Shown here in pieces: positions 31,444 to 39,503 of a DNA stretch of 64,000 bases. Origin of the DNA: Pseudomonas hygromyciniae (GTDB taxonomy: Bacteria > Pseudomonadota > Gammaproteobacteria > Pseudomonadales > Pseudomonadaceae); contig NZ_CP070506.1 in the NCBI RefSeq assembly GCF_016925675.1, positions 432,501 through 496,500 on the forward strand. The letters are read 5' to 3'. The notes beneath the pieces were generated by a model. The model did not search any database, had not been told where the DNA came from, and saw only the letters and a list, made by a program, of their open reading frames with translations. Positions within the stretch are counted from its first letter, which is position 1. The number at the start of each line of letters is the position of its first letter. The position numbers were made by a program, and so were the translations under genes.

Positions 31444-32239
31444 AGTCGTGTTGCTCCGCGTCGCTCAAGGGTTGCGTGCTGGTGCTGTCCTGCATGCGCA
31501 GCAGGGTACTGTCGCCCTGGGTTTCCAGCAGTTCGATGGTGTGCACCAACTCGCCGCCATCGATATTGATCTGGGTGAACACTTGCTTGAGCAGCAGCGA
31601 GCGTGGGATCAGCGTGAGTTTCCAGGCCTTGGCCTCGCCTTGCAGTTGCAATTCGAAGTCGCGCTGCAAGCCACTGCTGTCGCCTTGCAACACGGCAAGG
31701 AACAAGCGGTTCTGCTCGGCCCCGGCGCTTTTGTTCGGCAGGGGCTGCCAGCCGTTGGCATCGCGGCGGGCTATGCCTTGGGCGTTGATGCGATAGTCCT
31801 GTTGCAACGGGGTTTTGAGTAGCCAGAGCAGGCCGTGGTCCCGGGCCAATACGAAGGTGCCTTTGCTGGTCAACGGCTGGGGCAGGGCACGCAGGTGTTT
31901 CTCCTGGATAAAGTTGCCATGGATCACCGAGGGCTTGGCCAACTGATCGCTCAGTTGTTGCAAGTCGAAGGCATAAGCCCCAAAGCTCAAAAACAACCCA
32001 ACCCCTGTAGGCGCGAGCTTACTCGCGACAAACCCGAGGACGCCGCGCAGTGTCAGGCACCCCGCGTTATCGTTGACGACCATCGCGGGCAAGCCCGCTC
32101 CTACAGGGCCGTCCTTTCGACACTCCTTTGTAGGAGCGAGCTTGCTCGCGAAAAACCGGAGGACGCCGCGCAGCGTCAGGCACCCCGCGTTATCGTTGAC
32201 GACCATCGCGGGCAAGCCCGCTCCCACAGGGGTCAGCAT
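31433..32239 (-). CDS. LolA-like outer-membrane carrier protein with REP sequence in its 5' coding region
   Basis: The C-terminal ~187 residues (from FDLQQLSDQLAKP on) look like the LolA-like carrier of APE clusters, including the SLLLKQVFTQINIDG region. The upstream part is abnormal: two REP units (32007-32105 and 32129-32228) lie in frame. Only the end of the signal peptide (LFLSFGAYA) remains next to the mature part. The ATG at 32239 overlaps the thioesterase stop (ATGCTGA) and has AAGGG upstream, so it is probably the ancestral start. The frame from it stays open for 268 codons through both REPs. An ATG at 32083 is an alternative. Export may be impaired. Confidence 0.7.
   Translation of the reverse strand: MLTPVGAGLPAMVVNDNAGCLTLRGVLRFFASKLAPTKECRKDGPVGAGLPAMVVNDNAGCLTLRGVLGFVASKLAPTGVGLFLSFGAYAFDLQQLSDQLAKPSVIHGNFIQEKHLRALPQPLTSKGTFVLARDHGLLWLLKTPLQQDYRINAQGIARRDANGWQPLPNKSAGAEQNRLFLAVLQGDSSGLQRDFELQLQGEAKAWKLTLIPRSLLLKQVFTQINIDGGELVHTIELLETQGDSTLLRMQDSTSTQPLSDAEQHDFAQ
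32007..32105. repeat. REP doublet, unit 1, inside the lolA-like gene
   Basis: The arm TGTAGGCGCGAGCTTACTCG is at 32007 and the facing arm ends at 32105 (GCTCCTACA). Between them is a conserved middle block (GGACGCCGCGCAG ... CGTTGACGACCATCG). The unit shares its middle and right arm with unit 2 (32129-32228), so the pair looks like a tandem duplication or two copies of one larger repeat. Confidence 0.85.
32129..32228. repeat. REP doublet, unit 2, inside the lolA-like gene
   Basis: The arm TGTAGGAGCGAGCTTGCTCG is at 32129 and the facing arm ends at 32228 (GCTCCCACA). It has the same middle block as unit 1. The right end lies only a few bases from the thioesterase stop codon. Confidence 0.85.
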
Positions 32240-32661
32240 TTCAGGGCCCTTTCGACGGCGGTGGTGAATACGCTGGGCGAGGCCAACTGCATTTCGCGGC
32301 TGGCGATTTCGACGGCCACTTGCACGGTGCTGGCGCGGGTCAGGCGTTCGCCGCTGGCAAGGTCGGTGATCAGGTAGTTGACCTTCAAGCGGTTCTCCCA
32401 CTCCACCAGGCTGGCGCGCACGTTGATGGTCTGGCCAAAGGTGGCGCCACGCACGTAGCGCAGTTGCATGTCGATCACCGGCCACGCATAGCCGGATTCG
32501 AGCATCGCCGTGTAGTTGTGGCCGAGCTTGTCCAGCAGCGCGCAACGGGCGATTTCCAGGTATTTCACGTAATGGCCGTGCCAGACCACGTTCATCGTGT
32601 CGATGTCGAAGAACGGCACGAGGATCTGCGTGTCGCTGTGCAATACGCCGGGGCTACGCAT
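32233..32661 (-). CDS. Hotdog acyl-CoA/ACP thioesterase (4HBT type) of the APE operon
   Basis: This 142-residue hotdog thioesterase has the 4-hydroxybenzoyl-CoA thioesterase signature FFDIDTMNVVWHGHYVKYLE, with D21 as the probable catalytic residue. It could release or proofread acyl chains from ApeE/ApeF. The ATG at 32661 overlaps the stop of the ammonia-lyase gene by 8 bases. Its own stop overlaps the probable ancestral start of the lolA-like gene. Confidence 0.85.
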   Translation of the reverse strand: MRSPGVLHSDTQILVPFFDIDTMNVVWHGHYVKYLEIARCALLDKLGHNYTAMLESGYAWPVIDMQLRYVRGATFGQTINVRASLVEWENRLKVNYLITDLASGERLTRASTVQVAVEIASREMQLASPSVFTTAVERALKC

Positions 32662-34198
32662 GCAGCCTCCAGTGTTGTGCGGCGATACGTTGCAGGCACA
32701 GGCGCAGTTCGCCTTCCAGGGCGCGGTCTTCAATCACCGGCGGGAAGTCCTTGGCCAACTCGATGTGCATGGCGGCCAGGGCCGGCGGCAATGGTCGTGC
32801 ATCGTCGACCTGGGCGCGCAGCCACACCCCCTGGTTGGCAGCGAGCAAGGTGGCGGCGGCCACCTGTTCGGTCAGCTCCAGTACGCGGATCGCATCGCGG
32901 GCGGCGATGGTGCCCATGCTCACCTTGTCCTGGTTGTGGCATTCGGTGGAGCGCGAGAACACGCTGGCCGGCATGGTGTTTTTCAACGCTTCGGCAGTCC
33001 AGGCGCTGGTGCCGATCTGCACAGCCTTGAAGCCGTGGTTGATCATCGCGCGATCCGCCGGGGCGCCCGACAGGTTGCTCGGCAAACCATGGTTGTAACG
33101 CTCGTCCACCAGCAGTGCCAGTTGTCGGTCGAGCAGGTCGGCGACGTTGGCCACCAGGTTTTTCAGGCTGTCCATGGCAAAGGCGATATGCCCGCCGTAG
33201 AAGTGCCCACCGTGCAGCACGCGCTCGGCCTCGGCATCGATGATCGGGTTGTCGTTGGCGCTGTTGAGTTCGATCTCGATAAACGAACGCAGCCAGTTCA
33301 GGCTGTCGGCCAGCACGCCGAGGACGTGGGGCGCGCAGCGCAGCGAGTAGCGATCCTGCAGGCGGTGCAGTGGCGCGGTCGGGGCGTCGATGGCCAGGTC
33401 CTTGCGCAGCCAGGCCGCAACCTGCATCTGCCCGGGGTGCGGCTTGGCGGCGAACAGGCGTTCGTCAAAGTGCTCCGGGTTGCCTTGCAGCGCCACCACG
33501 TTCAACGCGGTGATGCGCGTGGCCAGTTGCAGCAGGTAGTCGGCGCGGGCAAAGGCCAGGCAGGCGAGGCCGGTCATCACGGCGGTGCCGTTCATCAGTG
33601 CCAGAGCTTCCTTGGGCCGCAGCACCAACGGTGTCCAGCCCAGTTCGCGGTGGACGTCAGCGGCCTGGCGGCGCTCGCCGTGGAACAGTACTTCGCGTTC
33701 GCCGGACAAGGTCGCAGCTACGTAGGACAGCGGCGTCAGGTCGCCGCTGGCGCCCACCGAACCCTCTTCGGGGATCAGCGGCAAGATGTCGTGTTCAAGG
33801 AACGCATGCAGGCGTTCCAGCAGTTCAACCCGTACCCCGGACACGCCATGGCACAACGACTGCAAGCGCGCCGCGAGTACCGCACGGGTGGCCTGGGCGT
33901 CGAGCAATTTACCCAGGCCGCAGCCGTGGAAGGTGTACAGGTGACGCGGCAAGGCCTCGACATGCTGCAACGGCACCGCCACCACGCACGAGTCGCCGTA
34001 GCCGGTGGTCACGCCGTAGATCACGCCTTCCTTGTCCAGCAGCGAATCGAGAAACTGCGCGCCCTTGGCGATGCGCTGGCGGTACCCGGCATCGTCTTGC
34101 AGGCGGGTGGGCGCCTGACGGTTGGCCAGGGCCAGCACGTCTTCGATGCGCAAAGGGAGTTCGCCGAAGGTTACCGGCTCAAGCAGATGCGTCGTCAT
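32654..34198 (-). CDS. Aromatic amino acid ammonia-lyase (HAL/TAL family)
   Basis: This 514-residue MIO enzyme removes ammonia from an aromatic amino acid. Ala150-Ser151-Gly152 (GSVGASGDLTPLSY) form the MIO group, and Tyr61 in YGVTTGYG is the catalytic tyrosine. At the substrate-selectivity pair it has F90-H91, where histidine lyases have Ser-His and tyrosine lyases usually His-Leu, so its substrate is not obvious. In the APE operon it could supply a cinnamate-type aryl starter, as tyrosine ammonia-lyase does for flexirubin. The chosen ATG (34198) overlaps the acyltransferase gene by 20 bases. Confidence 0.88.
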   Translation of the reverse strand: MTTHLLEPVTFGELPLRIEDVLALANRQAPTRLQDDAGYRQRIAKGAQFLDSLLDKEGVIYGVTTGYGDSCVVAVPLQHVEALPRHLYTFHGCGLGKLLDAQATRAVLAARLQSLCHGVSGVRVELLERLHAFLEHDILPLIPEEGSVGASGDLTPLSYVAATLSGEREVLFHGERRQAADVHRELGWTPLVLRPKEALALMNGTAVMTGLACLAFARADYLLQLATRITALNVVALQGNPEHFDERLFAAKPHPGQMQVAAWLRKDLAIDAPTAPLHRLQDRYSLRCAPHVLGVLADSLNWLRSFIEIELNSANDNPIIDAEAERVLHGGHFYGGHIAFAMDSLKNLVANVADLLDRQLALLVDERYNHGLPSNLSGAPADRAMINHGFKAVQIGTSAWTAEALKNTMPASVFSRSTECHNQDKVSMGTIAARDAIRVLELTEQVAAATLLAANQGVWLRAQVDDARPLPPALAAMHIELAKDFPPVIEDRALEGELRLCLQRIAAQHWRLHA

Positions 34199-35117
34199 CG
34201 GTCTTCCAGAAAGGGTAAAAGTTGAACCATTGTTGGGGCGCTTGCAGGCAGAACTGGCCCAGGCGCTCGGCATAGCGAGCGGCCCAGTTGGCGAGCACTT
34301 GCTGGCGGTCGCTGCGTTTCCATTCGATCAATTGGGCGAAGGGTTCGATGATCAATCGATAGCGCCCCTGGTGCTTGAGGCACATCAGCAGGTTGACCGG
34401 GCATTTGAGCAGGCCGGCCAGCAGCCATGGGCCCTGGGGGAATGCCGCGTCATGGCCGAGGAAATCCACGCGCACCGTGCGCCCGCCATGCAGCGGGATA
34501 CGGTCGCCGGCAATCGCCAGCCATTCACCGTCGTCCAGGCGCTGGCTGAGCAGCAGCATCACCGCCGGGTCCAGTTCGCTGACCTGGATCAGCCGCAGGT
34601 TACTCGCCCCGGCTTCGCCCAGCAGGCGGTTGAACTGTTCGGCATGCTTGGTATGCACCAGCACGTTCATGGTGACTTTCTCGCCCAGTTCCGCCAGGGC
34701 GCGGCACACTTCCAGGTTGCCCAGATGTGCGCCCACCAGCATCTGCCCGCGCTCGCCACGCAGTTGCCCGCGCAGTTGGGCGGGGTCGATGATTTCGATC
34801 TGTTCCAGGCGCAGCTTGCCGTTCCAGACGTCGAGCTTGTCCAGCAAGGCGTCGGCGAAGGCCATGAACTGGCCGAAGACCTTGGTGTGGCTGGGGCGCA
34901 GGTCGTCGCGTCCGCTCCAGTCGGCCAGGCGCTGCTGGTATTGCCAGATGCTCTGGCGCGCAGTGCGGCCAAACAGGAAAAAGTACAGGACGATGCCATA
35001 CAGCAACGGGCTCAGCAGCCGGCGCCCGAGGACTTTGGCGGCGAACGCGGTGAGTTTCATCAGCCAGAAACTGCCGCGCTCCTGGCGGTCGGCCCAGTGC
35101 CGGGTGTTTTCGCTCAT
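34179..35117 (-). CDS. LpxL/HtrB-like acyltransferase of the APE operon
   Basis: This 312-residue inner-membrane acyltransferase resembles the LpxL/HtrB lipid acyltransferase superfamily (COG4261-like). It has an N-terminal hydrophobic segment (LLSPLLYGIVLYFFLFG), the HLGNLEV motif in place of the HX4D/E box (GAHLGNLEVCRAL), and DRIPLHGGRTVRVDFLG. It probably adds an acyl chain during assembly of the aryl-polyene lipid. The ATG overlaps the glycosyltransferase stop (ATGA). Confidence 0.85.
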   Translation of the reverse strand: MSENTRHWADRQERGSFWLMKLTAFAAKVLGRRLLSPLLYGIVLYFFLFGRTARQSIWQYQQRLADWSGRDDLRPSHTKVFGQFMAFADALLDKLDVWNGKLRLEQIEIIDPAQLRGQLRGERGQMLVGAHLGNLEVCRALAELGEKVTMNVLVHTKHAEQFNRLLGEAGASNLRLIQVSELDPAVMLLLSQRLDDGEWLAIAGDRIPLHGGRTVRVDFLGHDAAFPQGPWLLAGLLKCPVNLLMCLKHQGRYRLIIEPFAQLIEWKRSDRQQVLANWAARYAERLGQFCLQAPQQWFNFYPFWKTDDDASA

Positions 35118-35848
35118 ACCTGCCACCGACGCCACAGGATCTTTGGCGCGCGTATCAACATGCCGAAAAACAGCCGGGTGTGCATCGACGAAATCAGCAG
35201 GTTGTCGTGGAACAGCCGAAAGTGCGACAGGCCATCGGCCGGGTAATGCACCTTGGTCGGCAGCCAGCGCATCGGCTGGTTGCGCCACGACAGGCGCACG
35301 AGGATGTCGGAGTCGAAATCCATGCGTTTGCCGATCCGCGCCGAGTCCATCAGCGCCAGCACCGGTGACAGGGGGTAGATGCGAAAGCCACACATCGAAT
35401 CGCGGATCTGCAGAGACAGGCTGTTGATCCATACCCAGACGTGGGTCAGGTAACGGGCGTAGAGGCGGCCCTTGGGCACGCTGTCGTCGTATTCGGGGTA
35501 GCCGCAGATCACCGCGTCAGGGTGGGTGCGCGAGGCGTCGAGAAACAGCGCGACTTCGCGCAGGTCGTGCTGGCCGTCGGCGTCTACTTGCAGGGCGTGG
35601 GTGAAGCCCAGGCGTGCGGCTTCGCGAAAACCGTTCTGCACTGCCCCGCCCTTGCCCTGGTTGGTGGGCAGGGTCAGCAGCGACACGTTATCCAGGCTCG
35701 CCAGTTGCGCCAGCACCGCCGCGCAGGCCGGGCTGCTGCCATCGTCCACCAGCAGGCAGGGCAGGCCGTGGTCCAGCAGGCTACGGACCACGGCGGGCAC
35801 GGCGGCTTCGTGGTTGTAGACCGGGATCAGGGCGCAGGGGTTATGCAT
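35114..35848 (-). CDS. Family 2 glycosyltransferase of the APE operon
   Basis: This 244-residue GT-A fold enzyme starts ALIPVYNHEAAVPAVV and has LLVDDGSS at 32-39 and the DxD-like metal motif VDADGQHD at 88-95. The C-terminal region is amphipathic (IRDSMCGFRIYPL), as in dolichol-phosphate-mannose-synthase-like enzymes. It probably adds a sugar to the lipid anchor. The ATG at 35848 is preferred; the longer open frame reads back through a REP pair. Confidence 0.85.
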   Translation of the reverse strand: MHNPCALIPVYNHEAAVPAVVRSLLDHGLPCLLVDDGSSPACAAVLAQLASLDNVSLLTLPTNQGKGGAVQNGFREAARLGFTHALQVDADGQHDLREVALFLDASRTHPDAVICGYPEYDDSVPKGRLYARYLTHVWVWINSLSLQIRDSMCGFRIYPLSPVLALMDSARIGKRMDFDSDILVRLSWRNQPMRWLPTKVHYPADGLSHFRLFHDNLLISSMHTRLFFGMLIRAPKILWRRWQV

Positions 35849-35880
35849 GATCGGGGTTCCCTGCGAGACCGAGTTGCCTG

Positions 35881-35947
35881 CATCGCAGGCAAGCCAGCTC
35901 CCACATTTGGAATGCGTACTCCATGTGGGAGCGGGCTTGCCCGCGAT
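35881..35947. repeat. REP pair between two APE genes
   Basis: Two REP arms point away from each other (GCAGGCAAGCCAGCTCCCAC and GTGGGAGCGGGCTTGCCCGC) with about 20 bases between them. They sit in the 113-base gap between the ligase-dehydratase gene and the glycosyltransferase gene, the only large gap in this half of the operon. Confidence 0.88.
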
Positions 35948-35961
35948 TGAGCGCGAAGCGC

Positions 35962-37641
35962 TCATCCGACTGATACATGGGAGTTCTCCAGCAAAACCCG
36001 CCCACTGGAGCACGCCGCACTGTCGTTGCGATAGGCAAAGTACAACTTGCCGCGCTCGCGATCAAAACGCAGGTGCAGTTCGATCACGTCGCCAGGGCGT
36101 ACCAGTTGCTGGAACTTGAGCACTTCCATGCCGGCAAAGGTCGGTGGCAGATCGAGCAGTTGCTGGCCCAGGTTGAACGCCCATTCCACCTGCACCACCC
36201 CTGGCAACACCGGAGTGTGGGGGAAATGACCGCTGAAGTAGGCCAGGTCCGGCGGGATGCTCAGTTGCAGGGTCCATTCGCCGTCAGTCTCGACTTGCGC
36301 CAGCACTTCAGGTGCCTTGGGGCGCGGCGTCAGCAGCAGGGCTTCGATTTGCGCCTGGGGCAGTTTGCCCTGGGCGTTGAGCGGCAACTGGCGTAACAAG
36401 CGCCAGCGACGGGGCAGGGCCAGGGCTTCGCAGTGTTGGCTCAGGTGTTGGCGCAAGGTTTGGGTAACGCTGCGCCGGCCTTGGTTACGCAAGGCGTGCA
36501 GGCCGTCGCCACTGAGTACCACCAGGGCGCCGAGGGATGCGCGGTTTTCCTGGACCACCCCTAGGCGCGCTTCCGCAACCCAAGCGTGGTCGGCCAGGGC
36601 GTGTTCGAGCATGGGCAGGGAAATGCGTTTTTCTTCCAGCTTGACGATCCGATCCAGGCGTCCGAGCAGTTCGAAGCGGCCGTCGGCGTGGATCTGCGCG
36701 GCGTCGGCAGTCTGCTCGACATGCCCTGCCGGCAGGTACGGCGAAGCAATGCGCAAGGCGCCATCGGCATCCTGGCTCAGATGCACATCAGCAAACGGCT
36801 GCCACGGCGTGTGGCCCTGGCGCCAGGCAATGCCGCCGGTTTCCGAGCTGCCGAGGATCTCGGTCGGCCACTGTTGCAGGCGTTGGTGCAGGCTGTCGGC
36901 GGCATCGGCGGGCAGCGCGCCACCGGATGAAAACACCCGCTTGACCGTGCTCAAGGCCGCCCAGTCGAGGTTGTCGCCCATGCGTTTGAGCAGGGCCGGG
37001 CTGGCCACCCAGGCAAAATGCGGGTGCTGGCGGCTGATGCGCTGCACGTCTTCGGGGAACGGCAGTTGCTGGCGCACAAAGCTGCGACCGGCGCACAGCG
37101 GCCACAGCACGCGGAACAGCAGGCCATAGATATGCTGGGTGGCGACGCTGCCGATGATGCACGCCTGGCCCAGGTCGGCGCCCCACAAGGCTTCCAGGGC
37201 CTGCACCTCGTTGGCCAGTTGGCGCAGGGTCTTGTCGATGCGCTTGGGCTCGCCGCTGGAGCCGGAGGTACACAGCCCCAATTGGCAGGCGTCCAGGTCC
37301 AGGGCGGTGGCGGCCAGTGGCGGTTGGTAGAGCGCATCCAGGTCGCCCGCTTCGGTCAGCCAGGCGTCAACATCCGAGGCCCAGCGTTGGCGGGTCTGGG
37401 GTTGCAGGTCGGCGGGCAGCAACACCCTGACCCCGGCCTGCCAGGCGCCCAGCAAGGCAATCGCCAGCTCGCCGGCGTCGTTCAGGTGCACCGCCAGGCG
37501 CTGGATGCCACGGGCTTGCAGACCGGCTGCCAGGCTCAGGGCCCGTTCGCACAGCTGTGCATGGTTCATCGCAGGTTCAGTGGTGACCGAACGCAGTTCC
37601 ACAGGCTCAAGCAACAGATGCTCAAGATTGACCCAATTCAT
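35962..37641 (-). CDS. Acyl/aryl-activating AMP ligase fused to an ApeI-type dehydratase
   Basis: This 559-residue fusion joins two enzymes. Residues 1 to about 440 are an adenylate-forming ligase: P-loop [11 protein letters not shown] 124-134, SSETGG 265-270, [14 protein letters not shown] with D330, and the C-terminal catalytic K426 in LNAQGKL. Residues about 455-559 are a FabZ/ApeI hotdog domain with H472 in [13 protein letters not shown]. In other APE clusters these are separate (ApeH and ApeI). It would activate the aryl acid, load an ACP, and supply the dehydratase half. The ATG overlaps the stop of the membrane-protein gene (ATGA). Confidence 0.9.
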   Translation of the reverse strand: MNWVNLEHLLLEPVELRSVTTEPAMNHAQLCERALSLAAGLQARGIQRLAVHLNDAGELAIALLGAWQAGVRVLLPADLQPQTRQRWASDVDAWLTEAGDLDALYQPPLAATALDLDACQLGLCTSGSSGEPKRIDKTLRQLANEVQALEALWGADLGQACIIGSVATQHIYGLLFRVLWPLCAGRSFVRQQLPFPEDVQRISRQHPHFAWVASPALLKRMGDNLDWAALSTVKRVFSSGGALPADAADSLHQRLQQWPTEILGSSETGGIAWRQGHTPWQPFADVHLSQDADGALRIASPYLPAGHVEQTADAAQIHADGRFELLGRLDRIVKLEEKRISLPMLEHALADHAWVAEARLGVVQENRASLGALVVLSGDGLHALRNQGRRSVTQTLRQHLSQHCEALALPRRWRLLRQLPLNAQGKLPQAQIEALLLTPRPKAPEVLAQVETDGEWTLQLSIPPDLAYFSGHFPHTPVLPGVVQVEWAFNLGQQLLDLPPTFAGMEVLKFQQLVRPGDVIELHLRFDRERGKLYFAYRNDSAACSSGRVLLENSHVSVG

Positions 37642-38183
37642 ACGCGGCCTCGAACCCTTTGTCGTATCAGCCATTCCACGGCAAACAACAACCCCATCAG
37701 CCCATAGGCGATCAGGCCGTTGTACAACGTCCACCAGCTCAACGGTGCCCACAGGGTGAGCGCGGCGGCGAGCAGGCCGTTACACAGAAAAAACACACTC
37801 CAGACCACGGTGACCTGGCGCGTGTACGCAATGGCCTTTTCAGGCAGATGCGGGTCGCTCAGGCGGGCCAGGCGCTCGACCATCGGCGGGCCGTATTTCA
37901 GGCTCAGGCCGAACAGCGCGAGCATGAAGATGCTGACCAGACTCGGGTACCAGCGCAGCAGTTGCGGGTTGTCGAACCAGGCCAGTAGCAGGCAAAACAC
38001 CACCGCGACAAAGGCCATCCAGCCACTGCCGGGGCGCCGTGCGCCGGTCAGCGCGCGCAACAGCCACAGGCTGGCCAGCAGCAGGCCGAATTGCCAAGGC
38101 GCGAAATGCTCTGTGCCGTAATACACCGCAAAAGGGTACAGCAGCCCTACCAGCAACAGGCCAAGGCCGATCAGCCGGCTCAT
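37638..38183 (-). CDS. Integral membrane protein of the APE operon (COG4648-like)
   Basis: This 181-residue protein has about five to six predicted membrane helices (from LIGLGLLLVGLLYPFAVYYG to LIAYGLMGLLFAVEWLI). A conserved-looking loop LSDPHLPEKAIAYTRQVT lies between helices. The same position in APE clusters is taken by ApeG-type proteins of unknown function. It may hold the enzymes at the membrane or help flip the lipid. The start overlaps the ACP stop (ATGA). Confidence 0.8.
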   Translation of the reverse strand: MSRLIGLGLLLVGLLYPFAVYYGTEHFAPWQFGLLLASLWLLRALTGARRPGSGWMAFVAVVFCLLLAWFDNPQLLRWYPSLVSIFMLALFGLSLKYGPPMVERLARLSDPHLPEKAIAYTRQVTVVWSVFFLCNGLLAAALTLWAPLSWWTLYNGLIAYGLMGLLFAVEWLIRQRVRGRV

Positions 38184-38434
38184 GCGGCCGGTTGGACCAG
38201 ACGGTAGACCGCCTCGACCACGTCATTGACCGTACGCACGGCCTTGAACTCTTCGGCGGCGATTTTCTTGCCGGTCTGGCGCTTGATATGGTCGATCAGG
38301 TCCACCGCATCGATGCTGTCGATTTCCAGGTCCTGGTACAGGTTGGCGTCGAGGGTGACGCGCTCTGGCTCCAGTTCAAACAGTTCCACCAGGGCGTCGC
38401 GCAGGGTGTTGAAGATATCGTCACGAGTTTGCAT
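38180..38434 (-). CDS. apeF: Acyl carrier protein (ApeF-like)
   Basis: This 84-residue acidic four-helix ACP carries the phosphopantetheine site Ser40 in the DLEIDSIDAVDLID motif. It is one of two ACPs encoded in tandem and would hold the starter or growing polyene chain. It follows the first ACP gene by 9 bases and overlaps the membrane-protein gene. Which of the two ACPs takes the aryl starter cannot be told from sequence. Confidence 0.88.
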   Translation of the reverse strand: MQTRDDIFNTLRDALVELFELEPERVTLDANLYQDLEIDSIDAVDLIDHIKRQTGKKIAAEEFKAVRTVNDVVEAVYRLVQPAA

Positions 38435-38443
38435 GGTCGGGTC

Positions 38444-38713
38444 TCAAGCTGCCTGTTTGGCCGTGACGAACGCCGCGAGGCTGGCCACGTTGATAAAGTG
38501 ATTGCGGGTGTCCTTGGCGTCGGCATCGATCTTGATGCCGTATTTTTTCTGGATCGCCAGGCCCAATTCCAGGGCATCTACCGAATCCAGGCCCAGGCCT
38601 TCGCCGAACAGGGTTTGCTCGTTGCCGATGTCGCTGACCTCTATATCTTCCAGGCCCAGGGCCTCGATGATCAGGGTTTTAATGTCGTGCTCAAGGCTGT
38701 TGGGGTTGCTCAT
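38444..38713 (-). CDS. apeE: Acyl carrier protein (ApeE-like)
   Basis: This 89-residue ACP has Ser44 in GLGLDSVDALELG. The start ATG at 38713 has AAGGAG nine bases upstream and gives a typical ACP length; the open frame extends 84 bases further into the acyltransferase gene. It overlaps the acyltransferase stop by 23 bases. Confidence 0.88.
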   Translation of the reverse strand: MSNPNSLEHDIKTLIIEALGLEDIEVSDIGNEQTLFGEGLGLDSVDALELGLAIQKKYGIKIDADAKDTRNHFINVASLAAFVTAKQAA

Positions 38714-39503
38714 CTTCGGCGAGCTCCTTAATGAAATAGTGATGCAGGTAATCGTTGAGCTTGCGTGAGGCCTGGGGTGCGGGCCCTTGTGAGGCAAACA
38801 CCTGTGGGTCTATATCGGCACCCACCTGCAAGCTGAAGTGAAAGCGGCGGTGGGGGATGCGATACCAGGGCTCGGCCTTGGTCAGCGTGGTCGGGCTGAC
38901 CTTGAGCACCACGGGGGTGATGATTGTCGCACCGCGCAGGGCGATGGCGGCGGCCCCGCGATGAAAGGCTGGCGCTGCGCCAGGCACGGTGCGGGTGCCT
39001 TCGGGGAAGATAATCAGGGTCTGGCCGTCACGCAGCGCGCCTGCGGCGGCATCGAGCATATCGATGCTGCCGTCGTTGCTGATGTAGCCTGCGTCGCTCA
39101 CCGGGCCACGGGTGAAGGGGTTTTGCCACAGGCTCTGCTTGACCACGCAATTGGCCTGGCGCACCAGGCCGATCAGCACCACCACGTCGATCAGCGACGG
39201 GTGATTGGCGATGATCATCTGCCCGGGCCGCCCGAGTTTTTCGGCGCCTTCGACGCTGTAGGTCAGAATGCCGGCGCGGTACATCATGTTGATAAAGAAC
39301 CAGAACAACCGACCGACGGTCAGCCGTGCGCGGCGCTGGTGTTGCCGGGCGTCACCCGGCAGGCAGCTGAGCAGCGGAAACACCAGCAGGCGCAGGCACA
39401 AGCCGCCCAGGCCGAACAGCACGAAGCTGGCCGCCGTGGCGAACAGGCGCCAGTAGTAGGCGTCCCGGGGCTTGTCGGTCAGGGTTTGCGTTGCCAGTTC
39501 CAT
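38691..39503 (-). CDS. PlsC-type 1-acyl-glycerol-3-phosphate acyltransferase family protein
   Basis: This 270-residue inner-membrane acyltransferase has a hydrophobic N-terminal region (about residues 20-48), the catalytic HX4D motif H101-PSLI-D106, and the acceptor-binding FPEGTR at 166-171. Unlike housekeeping PlsC it lies in the APE operon, so it probably acylates the lipid anchor or transfers the polyene from ACP. The start overlaps the CLF-like gene by 25 bases. Confidence 0.87.
   Translation of the reverse strand: MELATQTLTDKPRDAYYWRLFATAASFVLFGLGGLCLRLLVFPLLSCLPGDARQHQRRARLTVGRLFWFFINMMYRAGILTYSVEGAEKLGRPGQMIIANHPSLIDVVVLIGLVRQANCVVKQSLWQNPFTRGPVSDAGYISNDGSIDMLDAAAGALRDGQTLIIFPEGTRTVPGAAPAFHRGAAAIALRGATIITPVVLKVSPTTLTKAEPWYRIPHRRFHFSLQVGADIDPQVFASQGPAPQASRKLNDYLHHYFIKELAEDEQPQQP

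Noticed and set aside
32007..32228. CRISPR-like array
   Set aside because: There are only two units, each a palindromic REP doublet about 100 bases long with near-identical middles. There are no regular short spacers and no cas genes.
35849..36013. N-terminal extension of the glycosyltransferase
   Set aside because: The extension would be translated REP sequence with no homology to the family. The ATG at 35848 gives the normal start.
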